Positions 19,711 to 29,012 of a stretch of 64,000 nucleotides of DNA are shown here, in pieces. The position numbers and the translations under genes were made by a program. Location: contig NZ_CP124614.1 of assembly GCF_029958905.1 (NCBI RefSeq), forward strand, positions 620,001-684,000. The letters are read 5' to 3'. Every line of letters begins with the position of its first letter. Position 1 is the first letter of the stretch. The DNA is from Vibrio sp. YMD68. Its GTDB lineage: Bacteria > Pseudomonadota > Gammaproteobacteria > Enterobacterales > Vibrionaceae. The notes beneath the pieces were generated by a model. That model ran no database searches. It worked only from the letters and a program-made list of their open reading frames with translations, and was not told the origin of the DNA.

Positions 19711-21195
19711 TTACGCGGTCTTAGTTTCAACCTGAGGGTGTTCTTCATCAGCCAAATCAGTGTCGCCTTTGCCTTTTGAAATCTTAATGACATAAGCTGT
19801 TACGCCTAGCGTGAATAAGATGCCCATGATGGTAGATAGTTGAATTGGTAAGCCAAAACCAAGGGTACTGTTGTTTAAAATGAAGGTCGATACAACAGTC
19901 GTCATGAACATTGCTGGAACCGTGGTTACCCAGTGCAATTTTCCGTGGCGCAGCAGGTATGCGGAAGCGGTCCAAAGCATCATGACGGCGGTCGTTTGGT
20001 TAGCAAACCCGAAATAACGCCAGATAATACCGAAGTCAACTTGAGTTAACACACCGCCAAGTACAAACAGTGGTAATGCCATGAGTAGACGGTTACGCAG
20101 TGTTTTTTGCTCCATGTTGAAGTATTCAGCCAAAATCAAACGGCTTGAACGGAAAGCGGTATCGCCAGACGTGATTGGCAGAATCACCACACCTAGGAAC
20201 GCTAAGATTCCACCAAATACACCCAGAAGACCAAATGAAGCACCGTAAACCACCGCACCAGGTCCGCCATTTGCGACGGCTTCGCCCAAAGCATCAACCG
20301 AGCCAAAGAAAGATAGAGCAAGAGCACACCAGATAAGAGCGATGATACCTTCACCAATCATTGCACCGTAAAAGACGAAGCGCCCATTTTTTTCATTTTC
20401 CATGCAGCGAGCCATCAGTGGAGACTGAGTCGCGTGGAAACCAGAAATAGCACCGCAAGCAATGGTGATAAAGAGTGCAGGCCAAAGTGGCATATCGTTA
20501 GGGTTCATGTTGTTGAACATGTCGCTCACTTCAAAACCACCAAGAACCGTGTGCTCACTTGATACGGCTACGGCTGTGATTAGACCAACCGACATGAAGA
20601 TCAGTAGCGCCCCAAATAGTGGGTAGAAGCGACCAATGATTTTATCAACAGGAACAATCGTAGCGATGATGTAGTAACCAAAAATAATGGCGACTAACGT
20701 GCTCATGCTAACGTTCAGATCCGTTTGGTCATTGATTAGGTTGGTGATCATTCCAGCAGGCGCAGAAACGAATACCACACCAACAAGCAGCAATAAGACA
20801 ATGGCAAAAATGTTCATGAAATGTTTGGCGCCTTTGCCTAAGTAGCGGCCTGTGATGGTTGGTACTGAAGCCCCACCATTTCGTACAGAAAGCATACCTG
20901 AGAAGTAATCATGAGTGGCCCCCGCAAAGATGCAACCGATAACAATCCAAAGCATCGCGGCTGGGCCGTACAGTGCCCCCATGATTGGGCCAAAGATTGG
21001 GCCAACACCCGCTATGTTGAGTAGTTGAACCAGATAAACTTTTGGTGTCGACATTGGAACGTAATCCACACCGTCGGTTTTCGTGTGAGCGGGCGTTTTA
21101 CGTTTTTCATTGATACCAAAAACTTTTTCAATGAAAGCGCCATAAATAAAGTAGCCGCCAATAAGGGCAGCAACACAAGTAAAAAACCACAGCAT
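19711..21195 (-). CDS. cstA: CstA-family (pyruvate/peptide) transporter
   Basis: This is an inner-membrane carrier of the carbon-starvation family. E. coli members CstA and BtsT take up peptides and/or pyruvate. The 494 residues, with about 13 hydrophobic segments, are much shorter than E. coli CstA (~700) but share the core (NIAGVGPIFGPIMGALYGP, AGATHDYFSGMLS, GDTAFRSSRL). AAGGA precedes the ATG. The upstream region carries a direct repeat matching the BtsR motif, and a BtsS/BtsR-type pair is encoded about 5 kb away, pointing to pyruvate-responsive control. The substrate is inferred. Confidence 0.92.
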   Translation of the reverse strand: MLWFFTCVAALIGGYFIYGAFIEKVFGINEKRKTPAHTKTDGVDYVPMSTPKVYLVQLLNIAGVGPIFGPIMGALYGPAAMLWIVIGCIFAGATHDYFSGMLSVRNGGASVPTITGRYLGKGAKHFMNIFAIVLLLLVGVVFVSAPAGMITNLINDQTDLNVSMSTLVAIIFGYYIIATIVPVDKIIGRFYPLFGALLIFMSVGLITAVAVSSEHTVLGGFEVSDMFNNMNPNDMPLWPALFITIACGAISGFHATQSPLMARCMENEKNGRFVFYGAMIGEGIIALIWCALALSFFGSVDALGEAVANGGPGAVVYGASFGLLGVFGGILAFLGVVILPITSGDTAFRSSRLILAEYFNMEQKTLRNRLLMALPLFVLGGVLTQVDFGIIWRYFGFANQTTAVMMLWTASAYLLRHGKLHWVTTVPAMFMTTVVSTFILNNSTLGFGLPIQLSTIMGILFTLGVTAYVIKISKGKGDTDLADEEHPQVETKTA

Positions 21196-21269
21196 AGGGT
21201 CATCCTTTGATTTAAATGATCAGTTCAGCCTCTATGTTAACTAACCCAATGAATAGGCACATTCAGTAA

Positions 21270-21302
21270 ACCACTCAGTGGTCATATACCTAGCTGAGTG
21301 GT
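21270..21302 (-). promoter_or_regulatory. BtsR/LytTR-type operator upstream of cstA
   Basis: On the minus strand ACCACTCA (21302-21295), then 12 bases, then ACCACTGA (21282-21275) form a direct repeat. The E. coli BtsR (YehT) site is recalled as ACC[GA]CT[CT]A-N13-ACC[GA]CT[CT]A. The first half is a perfect match, the second has one mismatch, and the spacing is one base short. An ACCACTCA on the plus strand at 21270-21277 overlaps the second half. It lies about 80 bp upstream of the cstA start. Confidence 0.6.
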
Positions 21303-21457
21303 AGCCAATATAATTAAGTGGTTCGTGCTGGACGTAAACGGTTGCCATTATGTCTCAAAGGTCTGTGACCGAATTAAAAGGACGCTTTCAAAATTAAGTG
21401 GCGGGATAGGAAATTAAATGTCATGTTGTAGTAAACGTTTTGAGCGAAAGGAAAATA

Positions 21458-21799
21458 ATGAAACATATTATCGCACTGGCTTTGCTTGGCGCTCTTACTG
21501 GCTGTGCTAGTAGTACAGAGCAGTTAGCGGAAAGCGGGGATTGGTATCAAATTGGATACCAAGATGGAATTAAAGGACATACCGAACGTTCATATAAAGA
21601 CTTATCAAAGCTTGGTGGCGTTAAAGTGTCGGAATACACCGAAGGATACACGGTTGGAGTGACTGAGTACTGTAATCCTAATTTTGCTTATCAAATGGGA
21701 CTGTCTGGTCAGTACTATGAGGGGGTATGTGAAGGAACTGAAGAATCACAGAAATTTCGCATGGAGTGGCAACGCGGTTGGTCTGAATACAGCAACTGA
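21458..21799 (+). CDS. DUF2799-type outer-membrane lipoprotein
   Basis: This is a small lipoprotein of 113 residues. The start is the ATG at 21458 with AAAGGAAA upstream. A short signal peptide ends in the lipobox LTGC (Cys at residue 15), so the mature protein begins Cys-Ala-Ser. The aromatic/Gly pattern (GDWYQIGYQDG, YTEGYTVGV, YQMGLSGQYYEGVC) resembles the uncharacterised DUF2799 family. It is transcribed away from cstA and alone. The function is unknown. Confidence 0.8.
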   Translation: MKHIIALALLGALTGCASSTEQLAESGDWYQIGYQDGIKGHTERSYKDLSKLGGVKVSEYTEGYTVGVTEYCNPNFAYQMGLSGQYYEGVCEGTEESQKFRMEWQRGWSEYSN

Positions 21800-21826
21800 T
21801 GAATGGGTGTCTACCATAAAGAAGTA

Positions 21827-21865
21827 AAGCATTGGCTAGGGGAAACAACAACCTGGCCAATGCTT
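21827..21865. terminator. Hairpin between lipoprotein gene and murQ
   Basis: AAGCATTGGC-AGG pairs with CCT-GCCAATGCTT, one mismatch in a 13-bp stem. There is no good T-run on the plus side, and a T-rich stretch on the minus side. It could end either convergent transcript. Confidence 0.5.
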
Positions 21866-21900
21866 GGCCCACGAGCTAAGCGAATGTTATGTTAAAGGCG

Positions 21901-21990
21901 GATTAGTTAAGCCACATTAGTTAAGGCAGATTAGTTAAGCCACATTAGTTAAGGCAGATTAGTTAAGCCACATCAGCTAAATTATGTCAG
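21901..21990. repeat. 14-bp tandem repeat array upstream of the murQ stop
   Basis: Six head-to-tail copies of ATTAGTTAAG[C/G]CA[C/G] alternate C and G forms, so the true period is 28 bp. The last copy is degraded. The array abuts the murQ stop codon at 21991 and is noncoding. Confidence 0.8.
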
Positions 21991-22917
21991 TTAAGAGGGC
22001 TTGCTACTTTCAACCGCCTTTCTAAGAAATCCGTGTTGGTGCAGAAGTTGTTGCTTCGCGCTATCGAGGTCCAACCCGGTCAAAATCATCAGAATAGCCA
22101 ACTTCACATCGTATCCAGTGACTTCCAGTGTTTTCGTTGCTTGTTGAATATCGCACTCGGTTGCTTGAGTGACGATTCGAGCGGCACGAGCAATCAACTT
22201 TTTATTGGTGGCTTTTACATCGACCATTAGGTTCTGGTAGCTTTTCCCGAGGCGAATCATACTGGCTGTTGTGAGCATATTCAGCACAAGTTTTTGCGCG
22301 GTTCCTGACTTTAATCGAGTCGATCCCGTTAGGGCTTCTGGCCCCACGACTGGACTGATGGCGATGTGTGCGATTTCAGCAATAGGAGAGTCGGGATTGC
22401 AAGATAAAGCGACGCTTGTTGCTCCAATGTCGTTTGCGTATTCCAGCGCGCCAATGACATAGGGCGTTCGACCACTGGCGGCAATGCCAACCACCACATC
22501 TTTGTGATTAAAGTTGATGCTTTTAAGATCATCAACGCCAAGGGTTAGAGAATCCTCTGCGCCTTCTTTGGCTTTGAGTATCGCTTCTGGCCCCCCAGCG
22601 ATAAGCCCGATGACCATTTTATCCGATACCCCAAAGGTGGGCGGGCACTCTGACGCATCAAGTACCCCCAATCGACCACTGGTTCCTGCGCCCATATAAA
22701 CAAGCCTACCATTGTTTCTAAATGCCTTCGTGATGGCTTCAACCGCTTTTGCGATTTGAGGCAACTCTTTCTCAACCGCGATAGGCACTTGCTTATCCTG
22801 TTGATTGAGCCTGCTCACTATTTGCTCTGCTGAAAGAAGATCGATATCCATGGTGTCGGGGTTACGCCCTTCCGATACTAGATGAGATAGGGCAGAAATA
22901 AGGGCATCATTAGTCAT
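21991..22917 (-). CDS. murQ: MurQ, N-acetylmuramic acid 6-phosphate etherase
   Basis: MurQ cleaves the D-lactyl ether of MurNAc-6-P, giving GlcNAc-6-P and D-lactate, in peptidoglycan recycling. The 308 residues form a SIS-domain protein with the motifs [16 protein letters not shown] ([15 protein letters not shown]), [27 protein letters not shown] and [14 protein letters not shown] ([17 protein letters not shown]); only the leading parts are cited. It is preceded by anmK with a 10-bp gap, forming an anmK-murQ operon that makes the substrate and then consumes it. Cytoplasmic. Confidence 0.97.
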   Translation of the reverse strand: MTNDALISALSHLVSEGRNPDTMDIDLLSAEQIVSRLNQQDKQVPIAVEKELPQIAKAVEAITKAFRNNGRLVYMGAGTSGRLGVLDASECPPTFGVSDKMVIGLIAGGPEAILKAKEGAEDSLTLGVDDLKSINFNHKDVVVGIAASGRTPYVIGALEYANDIGATSVALSCNPDSPIAEIAHIAISPVVGPEALTGSTRLKSGTAQKLVLNMLTTASMIRLGKSYQNLMVDVKATNKKLIARAARIVTQATECDIQQATKTLEVTGYDVKLAILMILTGLDLDSAKQQLLHQHGFLRKAVESSKPS

Positions 22918-22927
22918 GTTAAGCCTT

Positions 22928-24040
22928 TTAATTGGATGGATAGATTACGCCTAAGGAGGCAAGCTTACGGGCACCGGTGACTTCAGGCAAATTACTGCTT
23001 AGTCCATGAAGGCGTCTTTGCGCTAGCCAGGCAAAAGCGATGGCTTCCATAAAGTCACCATCGACCCCTTTTTCTGAAGTGGAAGCAACCTGCCAGTCTG
23101 GTAACAGCTCGGCTAAACGCATCATGAGCAATGGATTCTGTGCCCCTCCGCCACAAACTAATAATTCTGGGGATTGACCGACTTGATAGAGCCTGACTTG
23201 TTCACAGATAGTGAGGGCGGTGTATTCACACAGCGTACGCTGGACATCCTCGGCGGACACGTGATGGTCCGCTAAATGTTTCGTAAGCCAATCGAGATTA
23301 AACAGCTCACGTCCGGTACTTTTCGGTGGGGGTTTCTGTAAATAGCTTTCGGCAAGTAATGCAGAGAGAAGCGAAGGTTCGACGTTACCTTGATACGCAA
23401 ATTCGGCATCTTTATCATACGGTTGGTTTCGGTGCTTTTGGCACCAAGCATCCATCAGCATATTTCCTGGCCCGGTATCGTAGCCGATGACCTTTTGATT
23501 TGGGCGCAACACTGAAATATTCGATATTCCCCCAATGTTTAACACGACGACGCTGGAGTGAGTCGCACTAAAAATAGCTTGATGGAAAGCGGGGACTAAC
23601 GGAGCGCCTTGCCCGCCAAGCGCCATGTCCTTGCGTCTGAAATCGGCAACAGTATCAATGCCACATTGGGCAGCAATGATATTGGCATCACCCAACTGCA
23701 TGGTAAACGGGAAATCGCTTGTAGGCTGATGAAAGACGGTTTGTCCATGGTTACCAATCGCTGCAATTTGATCGGCTTGGTAACCGGATTTATCCAGTAG
23801 CGCATTAACCGCATCCGCAAACAGTCGGCCAAGTTGGTGGTCCAGTTCACCTATTTCAATCAAATTGGTTAGCTGACCTGTGGCAATATTCAATAAGCGA
23901 CATTTTATGTCGCTTGGCATTGGGTATTCGTCGTGTGCGAGCATGTGAACGTTCTCACCATCAATCTGCACTAAAGCGGTATCAACGCCATCCATGCTGG
24001 TTCCCGACATCACGCCAATGTAAAGTTCTGGTTGTTTCAT
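22928..24040 (-). CDS. anmK: AnmK, anhydro-N-acetylmuramic acid kinase
   Basis: AnmK hydrolyses and phosphorylates 1,6-anhydroMurNAc to MurNAc-6-P, the substrate of MurQ. The start is the ATG at 24040 ([20 protein letters not shown]), at the family's N terminus. A longer frame to 24271 overlaps nagZ antisense and is rejected. The 370 residues show the ATPase-fold signatures [33 protein letters not shown] and CGGGAQNP. The Shine-Dalgarno is weak. It is divergent from nagZ across 98 bp, so the whole recycling module is clustered. Confidence 0.96.
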   Translation of the reverse strand: MKQPELYIGVMSGTSMDGVDTALVQIDGENVHMLAHDEYPMPSDIKCRLLNIATGQLTNLIEIGELDHQLGRLFADAVNALLDKSGYQADQIAAIGNHGQTVFHQPTSDFPFTMQLGDANIIAAQCGIDTVADFRRKDMALGGQGAPLVPAFHQAIFSATHSSVVVLNIGGISNISVLRPNQKVIGYDTGPGNMLMDAWCQKHRNQPYDKDAEFAYQGNVEPSLLSALLAESYLQKPPPKSTGRELFNLDWLTKHLADHHVSAEDVQRTLCEYTALTICEQVRLYQVGQSPELLVCGGGAQNPLLMMRLAELLPDWQVASTSEKGVDGDFMEAIAFAWLAQRRLHGLSSNLPEVTGARKLASLGVIYPSN

Positions 24041-24138
24041 CGTATATTCACTGAGTTCAAACCTAAAATCATTGTAAAGCATTTTTAAAGCGAATAATCT
24101 CGATGACTTAGCGAATTTATGCGGAGTTAGGAGAAGAT

Positions 24139-25122
24139 ATGGGTCCATTATGGGTCGACGTTGAAGGCTATGAACTGACGGCAGAAGACAAAGAAATTCT
24201 AGAGCACCCAACGGTGGGCGGTTTGATCCTATTCGCTCGAAACTATCACGATAGTGAGCAGCTATTAGCATTGAACAAAGCGATCCGTAAAACGGTTAAG
24301 CGACCATTCTTAATTGGCGTCGATCAAGAGGGGGGCCGAGTACAGCGCTTCCGAGAAGGCTTTTCGATCATTCCAGCGGCTCAAGAATACGCGAGAAGTA
24401 AAGAGGGAGCACCATTGGCTCAGCAAGGTGGCTGGTTGATGGCTGCAGAACTTATCGCCCATGATATCGATCTTAGTTTCGCGCCTGTTTTAGATAAAGG
24501 ACATGAATGCAAGGCGATAGGCAGCCGCGCCTTTGGTGACAGTGTTGACGATATTATTTGTTACAGCACAGCGTTTATGCAGGGGATGAAGTCCGTGGGT
24601 ATGGCGACGACAGGGAAACATTTCCCAGGCCATGGTGGTGTATTAGCAGACTCACACCTAGAAACGCCTTATGATCATCGAGATGATATTTTTGAATCAG
24701 ACATGGCCATTTTTAGGGCTCAGATTGAAGCGGGAGTATTGGACGCCATGATGCCAGCTCATGTTATTTACCCTCATTATGATGATCAGCCAGCCAGCGG
24801 TTCTGAATATTGGCTGCAACAAATATTACGTCAAAAACTGGGCTTTAACGGGTTGGTTTTTTCTGATGACTTAACCATGGAAGGCGCATCGATCATGGGA
24901 AGCCCAGCTGAGCGAGCTCATCAATCATTGGTCGCGGGATGCGACATGCTTCTGGTGTGTAACAAGCGGGATGCTCAAGTCGAAGTCCTTGATAACCTGC
25001 CTATCATGGATGTGCCTATCGCTGAGACATTATTGAAAAAACAGTCTTTCAGTCTGTCTCAATTACGCGGTTCAAACCAATGGAAGCAAGCGTCAGAAGC
25101 GATGAAAATAATGCTCGGCTAG
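24139..25122 (+). CDS. nagZ: NagZ, beta-N-acetylglucosaminidase
   Basis: NagZ is a cytoplasmic GH3 enzyme that removes GlcNAc from GlcNAc-anhydroMurNAc-peptides during cell-wall recycling, releasing anhydroMurNAc species for AnmK. Its product also feeds AmpR-type beta-lactamase induction in species that have it. The 327 residues show the mobile-loop motif [15 protein letters not shown] with its catalytic His/Asp, and the nucleophile Asp in [11 protein letters not shown]. It is divergent from anmK-murQ. Confidence 0.97.
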   Translation: MGPLWVDVEGYELTAEDKEILEHPTVGGLILFARNYHDSEQLLALNKAIRKTVKRPFLIGVDQEGGRVQRFREGFSIIPAAQEYARSKEGAPLAQQGGWLMAAELIAHDIDLSFAPVLDKGHECKAIGSRAFGDSVDDIICYSTAFMQGMKSVGMATTGKHFPGHGGVLADSHLETPYDHRDDIFESDMAIFRAQIEAGVLDAMMPAHVIYPHYDDQPASGSEYWLQQILRQKLGFNGLVFSDDLTMEGASIMGSPAERAHQSLVAGCDMLLVCNKRDAQVEVLDNLPIMDVPIAETLLKKQSFSLSQLRGSNQWKQASEAMKIMLG

Positions 25123-25142
25123 TGATCGTCTGTGTTCTCTGC

Positions 25143-25196
25143 GGCTAGGAATGTGCTTACGGATAAGAATGTACTTACGTCTAAGAATGTACCGAG
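25143..25196. repeat. 18-bp tandem repeat, three units, after nagZ
   Basis: GGCTAGGAATGTGCTTAC, GGATAAGAATGTACTTAC and GTCTAAGAATGTACCGAG lie head to tail between the nagZ stop and its terminator. Confidence 0.7.
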
Positions 25197-25207
25197 ATTT
25201 AAAATGA

Positions 25208-25231
25208 GAGACCACTTTAGGGTGGTTTTTC
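25208..25231 (+). terminator. Weak terminator after nagZ
   Basis: ACCAC pairs with GTGGT, extended by A-T/G-U pairs, followed by a T-run. The stem is short. Confidence 0.55.
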
Positions 25232-25283
25232 ACGACAGATTGCACGTCACTGAACCATGAAGTTTAAGCATGCCATAAAGGTT

Positions 25284-26003
25284 TTAGTGAAATCCCAACA
25301 TCTCTTTTAAGCTTTTTAAGTAACGTCTACTGACTGGAACTTGATGGTGGCTCACCGTTACGATTTCAGCTAGGTTATTTTCTAATAGTTTAATCTCTTT
25401 AATGGCTTTTGGATTGACTAGGTACTGACGGTGACAGCGAACTAATGGGGTTTTCTCTTCGAGCACTTTTAAGGTGAGTTGACAGGTCGCGGTTTGCTGC
25501 TGAGTTTGTACGTGCACGCCGCTGATATCGGTGTAGGCGAACTCAACATCAAGCGTTGGGATGATCATGATGCGGTTTAATCCAATACATGGTACTTGCT
25601 CAAGCGATGGTGGGGCAATGGTTGAGATCTTTTGCTCTATCGGATTCGTGTGCTTTTGAAGGCGAGATATCGTTTTATCCAATCGGCATGGATTGACTGG
25701 CTTTAGTAAATAATCAAATGCGTTATCTTCAAAAGCCTGAATCGCATATTCGTCATAAGCGGTAACAAACACAACATAGGGCATCGTCTCTGGATCAAGC
25801 ATGCCTAGTAATTCAATGCCGGTAATTTGAGGCATTTGAATATCAAGAAAGACCACGTCAGGTTTTAACTGATTAATTTTTTTCAGCCCTTCAATGGCAT
25901 TGCTGGCAGTATCCAACACGGATACTTTGCCGGTTTCTTCGAGTAGATCAGAGAGCTCTTCTCGAGCAAGTAATTCATCATCAATAACCAAAGCCGAAAG
26001 CAT
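25284..26003 (-). CDS. btsR: BtsR-like LytTR response regulator
   Basis: This response regulator has a receiver domain (about 1-120: acidic pocket DDE near residue 9, phospho-acceptor Asp in VVFLDIQMP, Lys in YLLKPV) and a C-terminal LytTR DNA-binding domain (about 135-239, LVRCHRQYLVNP). The start is the ATG at 26003, which has AAGGA at proper spacing, giving 239 residues, the E. coli BtsR length. It lies 9 bp downstream of the kinase gene. In E. coli BtsSR senses external pyruvate and induces a CstA-family transporter. The matching operator here lies upstream of cstA. Confidence 0.9.
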   Translation of the reverse strand: MLSALVIDDELLAREELSDLLEETGKVSVLDTASNAIEGLKKINQLKPDVVFLDIQMPQITGIELLGMLDPETMPYVVFVTAYDEYAIQAFEDNAFDYLLKPVNPCRLDKTISRLQKHTNPIEQKISTIAPPSLEQVPCIGLNRIMIIPTLDVEFAYTDISGVHVQTQQQTATCQLTLKVLEEKTPLVRCHRQYLVNPKAIKEIKLLENNLAEIVTVSHHQVPVSRRYLKSLKEMLGFH

Positions 26004-26012
26004 ACTCATTCC

Positions 26013-27689
26013 TTAGCGGTTTTCTTGAGTGGGAATAATAAAGCTCATTCGAGTGTATTGGTTCTCTTCCACTTCAATTTTTAGTGCCGCATCACGCCCA
26101 AACTTATTGGTTAAGCGTTTATCAACGATGGACATTCCTAAACCAGAGTGATCGTCACTCGGTGCTTGGTAGTGACCGGCATTATCTTCCACAACAATAC
26201 GTTGACCTTGTAAAACCGGTTGACTGTAAATCCGAACTATACCGCCTTCCAGTTTCTGTGATGTGCCATGTTTGATGGCATTTTCAACCAGAGGCTGGAG
26301 TGTAAAGCTAGGGAGCTGTCGCGTGAGTAGTAATGGGTCAATGTTCACATCGATCTCTAACCGTTCACTAAAGCGCGCTTTTTCGATGGTCAGGTAAGCA
26401 TTAACGTGGGCAAGCTCTTCTTTTAGCGTCACGGTCTCAATATTTTGCTTAAGGTTACTGCGAAAAAAATGCGACAGATGCTGAATGAGGTCACGCGCTT
26501 TATCGGGGTCCCGGCGAATAATGGCATTAATAGTATTCAATGCATTGAACAAGAAATGTGGATTCACTTGAGCGTGAAGCAATTTTATTTCGGCTTGTGA
26601 TAGCAAGATCTGTTTCTGTTGATAATCACCATAGAGAATCTGACTTGAAAGCAACTGAGCAATACCCTCAGCCATCGACATATTAATGGTCGAAAAGAGT
26701 TTTCGCTTTGGTTCGTAAAGCTTAATGGTTCCGATGACTCGATCGCCCGCTCGTAATGGAATGATTAAAGCAGAGCCGAGTTTGCACTTTGGGGATAATG
26801 AGCACTGGTAGGGCGTCTCTTTTCCATCAAGGTACTTGATTTTGTTTTCACTGATCGCCTCTAACGTGCTGTTCGATGAGATGGGTGTCTCTGGCTTATG
26901 GTGATCATCCCCTATACCGACAAACGCCAAGATCTTTTGGTCATCCGTTATGGAGACGGCACCGACACTGGTTTCTTCGTAGACGATACGTGCGATTTTT
27001 TCGGCATTTCTGCTATTAAATCCAGAAGAAAGGACGCCAACAGAGCGCTCTGCAATGTTTAAGGCTCGACGTGAAAACGTCGCAGAATACTCTTCAAAGA
27101 TGGTTTTTCTATCTTGTAAGATACTCATAAACAGTGCTGCCCCGAAGGAATTAGCGATGATCATAGGAGCGGCAATGTCAGAGACTAGGGCATACGATTG
27201 TGCAAAAGGCTTGGCAACCAGCAAAATGATGAGCATTTGTATAATTTCAGCAAACAATGTGGTCCCAAATACGATACTGGGGCTAAATAGCTGACTTACT
27301 TTGTTTTTTCTAACAAAGTAAGTGTGCACGAGTCCGCCTATGAGCCCTTCTGCGGTGGTTGATATTGCGCAAGCGACATCGGTAAAACCGCCCAAAGAGT
27401 AGCGATGCATGCCACCAGTGAGTCCGACAAAAAATCCTACGACAGGCCCACCAAATATTCCCCCCATGACCGCGCCGATCGCTCGAGTATTTGCTATCGC
27501 ATCATTGATTTGTAAACCAAAGTAGGTGCCCATAATGCAAAACAGAGAAAATAGGACATAAACACTGAGCTTATGGCTAATACGATTTGATATGTTCAGC
27601 AAAGGGAGAAAAATGGGCGTCTTACTGAGCATGTAAGCCAAAACGAGGTAGACGCACATCTGCTGAAGTAACGACAGGATAAGATCCAT
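26013..27689 (-). CDS. btsS: BtsS-like LytS sensor histidine kinase
   Basis: This membrane histidine kinase of 558 residues pairs with the LytTR regulator. Order: a 5TM-LYT sensor module (about 1-200), a GAF-like domain (about 215-340), the His_kinase domain with phospho-accepting His in HAQVNPHFLFNALNTI (about residue 372), and a HATPase domain (LQPLVENAIKHG N box). The start is the ATG at 27689, and an in-frame TTG 12 bases upstream is less likely. E. coli BtsS binds pyruvate with high affinity; the same ligand here is inferred from similarity and the cstA operator. Confidence 0.9.
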   Translation of the reverse strand: MDLILSLLQQMCVYLVLAYMLSKTPIFLPLLNISNRISHKLSVYVLFSLFCIMGTYFGLQINDAIANTRAIGAVMGGIFGGPVVGFFVGLTGGMHRYSLGGFTDVACAISTTAEGLIGGLVHTYFVRKNKVSQLFSPSIVFGTTLFAEIIQMLIILLVAKPFAQSYALVSDIAAPMIIANSFGAALFMSILQDRKTIFEEYSATFSRRALNIAERSVGVLSSGFNSRNAEKIARIVYEETSVGAVSITDDQKILAFVGIGDDHHKPETPISSNSTLEAISENKIKYLDGKETPYQCSLSPKCKLGSALIIPLRAGDRVIGTIKLYEPKRKLFSTINMSMAEGIAQLLSSQILYGDYQQKQILLSQAEIKLLHAQVNPHFLFNALNTINAIIRRDPDKARDLIQHLSHFFRSNLKQNIETVTLKEELAHVNAYLTIEKARFSERLEIDVNIDPLLLTRQLPSFTLQPLVENAIKHGTSQKLEGGIVRIYSQPVLQGQRIVVEDNAGHYQAPSDDHSGLGMSIVDKRLTNKFGRDAALKIEVEENQYTRMSFIIPTQENR

Positions 27690-27792
27690 AATGCCATCCA
27701 AATGAAGAGAAGTAAGGATATTCTAGATAAGAAGAGCGCAATAAAACACCATTAGTCACCCTCTTTTCAATGAAAGATAACCAAAGAATATG

Positions 27793-27810
27793 TGTAATTA
27801 TATATTTACA
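27793..27810 (+). promoter_or_regulatory. TyrR box 1 (strong type) upstream of aroF
   Basis: TGTAAT-N6-TTTACA is one base off the TyrR consensus TGTAAAN6TTTACA. Confidence 0.75.
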
Positions 27811-27815
27811 CTTTG

Positions 27816-27833
27816 TGTTTTTTAATATTTACA
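27816..27833 (+). promoter_or_regulatory. TyrR box 2 upstream of aroF
   Basis: TGTTTT-N6-TTTACA lies 5 bp after box 1 (23 bp centre to centre, about two helical turns). It directly precedes a candidate -35 (TTGAAA, 27835-27840). Confidence 0.6.
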
Positions 27834-27899
27834 CTTGAAATGTCATTTTATCCTGTTAATTTATGGCTATGGCAGGTTGTTGAATGCTAAAAAATTTAA

Positions 27900-27917
27900 T
27901 GTAAAAAATAATGTACA
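27900..27917 (+). promoter_or_regulatory. TyrR box 3 in the aroF leader
   Basis: TGTAAA-N6-TGTACA ends 9 bp before the aroF ATG, where bound TyrR could also block transcription. One half is perfect, and the other has TGTACA for TTTACA. Confidence 0.55.
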
Positions 27918-27926
27918 GGTTTGATT

Positions 27927-29000
27927 ATGCAGAAAAGTGAATTAAGTAATATCAATATTAGTGATGAACAGGTGTTAATTACTCCTGAAGAGCTAAAAAC
28001 CAAGTTACCTTTGAGCGATAAAGCACGCCAGTTTATTCAAGAAGCACGTCAGAACATCGCCAATATTATTCATAAAAAAGATCATCGTTTACTCGTTGTT
28101 TGCGGTCCTTGCTCTATTCACGATATAGACGCCGCTAGAGAATACGCGAAGCGCTTAAAAGCGTTATCTGAAGAGTTAAGCGACCAGCTTTACATTGTGA
28201 TGAGAGTGTACTTTGAAAAGCCGAGAACCACGGTTGGCTGGAAAGGCCTGATTAATGACCCTCATCTCGATGGTTCATTTGATATTGAGCATGGTCTTCA
28301 TGTGGGCCGTGAACTGCTGGTTGAGCTTGCTGAAATGGACATCCCGTTGGCAACAGAAGCACTTGACCCGATCAGTCCACAATACTTAGCTGATACATTT
28401 AGCTGGGCAGCAATTGGTGCCCGAACAACCGAATCACAAACGCACCGAGAAATGGCCAGTGGGCTTTCAATGCCGATTGGTTTTAAAAATGGTACGGATG
28501 GTAGCTTATCGACCGCGATTAATGCCATGCAAGCAGCTTCATCCAGTCACCGTTTCATGGGGATTAACCGTGAAGGCCAGGTCGCGCTTTTAACCACTCA
28601 AGGTAACCCAAATGGGCACGTTATTCTCCGTGGTGGTAAACAGACCAACTACGATTCAGTATCCGTGACTGAGTGTGAGCAAGACATGGCCAAGTTTGGC
28701 TTAGATGCGTCATTAATGGTGGATTGCAGTCATGCTAATTCCCGTAAAGATTACCGCCGCCAGCCTTTAGTTGCTGAAGATGTGATTCATCAAATTCGCG
28801 AAGGAAATCAGTCAATTATTGGTCTTATGATTGAAAGCCATATTCACGAAGGAAATCAATCATCTGATTTACCGCTTAGTGACATGAAATATGGAATTTC
28901 CATTACGGATGCGTGTATCAATTGGGAAGCAACTGAGGCACTATTACGTCACGCGCACACAGAATTAGTGCCGTTTTTGGAAAATCGCCTGAAAGGGTAA
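27927..29000 (+). CDS. aroF: AroF, tyrosine-sensitive-type DAHP synthase
   Basis: AroF condenses PEP and erythrose-4-P to DAHP, the first step of the shikimate pathway. The start is the ATG at 27927 (MQKSELSNINISDEQVLITPE), aligning with E. coli AroF (MQKDALNNVHITDEQVLMTPE), giving 357 residues. Signatures include VVCGPCSIHD, EKPRTTVGWKGLINDP, GARTTESQTHREMASGLS and MVDCSHANS. It is 12 bp upstream of tyrA, the same aroF-tyrA operon as in E. coli, and has three TyrR-type boxes upstream, so tyrosine-mediated repression is expected. Confidence 0.96.
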   Translation: MQKSELSNINISDEQVLITPEELKTKLPLSDKARQFIQEARQNIANIIHKKDHRLLVVCGPCSIHDIDAAREYAKRLKALSEELSDQLYIVMRVYFEKPRTTVGWKGLINDPHLDGSFDIEHGLHVGRELLVELAEMDIPLATEALDPISPQYLADTFSWAAIGARTTESQTHREMASGLSMPIGFKNGTDGSLSTAINAMQAASSSHRFMGINREGQVALLTTQGNPNGHVILRGGKQTNYDSVSVTECEQDMAKFGLDASLMVDCSHANSRKDYRRQPLVAEDVIHQIREGNQSIIGLMIESHIHEGNQSSDLPLSDMKYGISITDACINWEATEALLRHAHTELVPFLENRLKG

Positions 29001-29012
29001 AAAGGAACTAGC

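Noticed and set aside
24041..24271. 77-residue N-terminal extension of AnmK
   Set aside because: It is antisense to the nagZ start. Homologues begin at the ATG at 24040.
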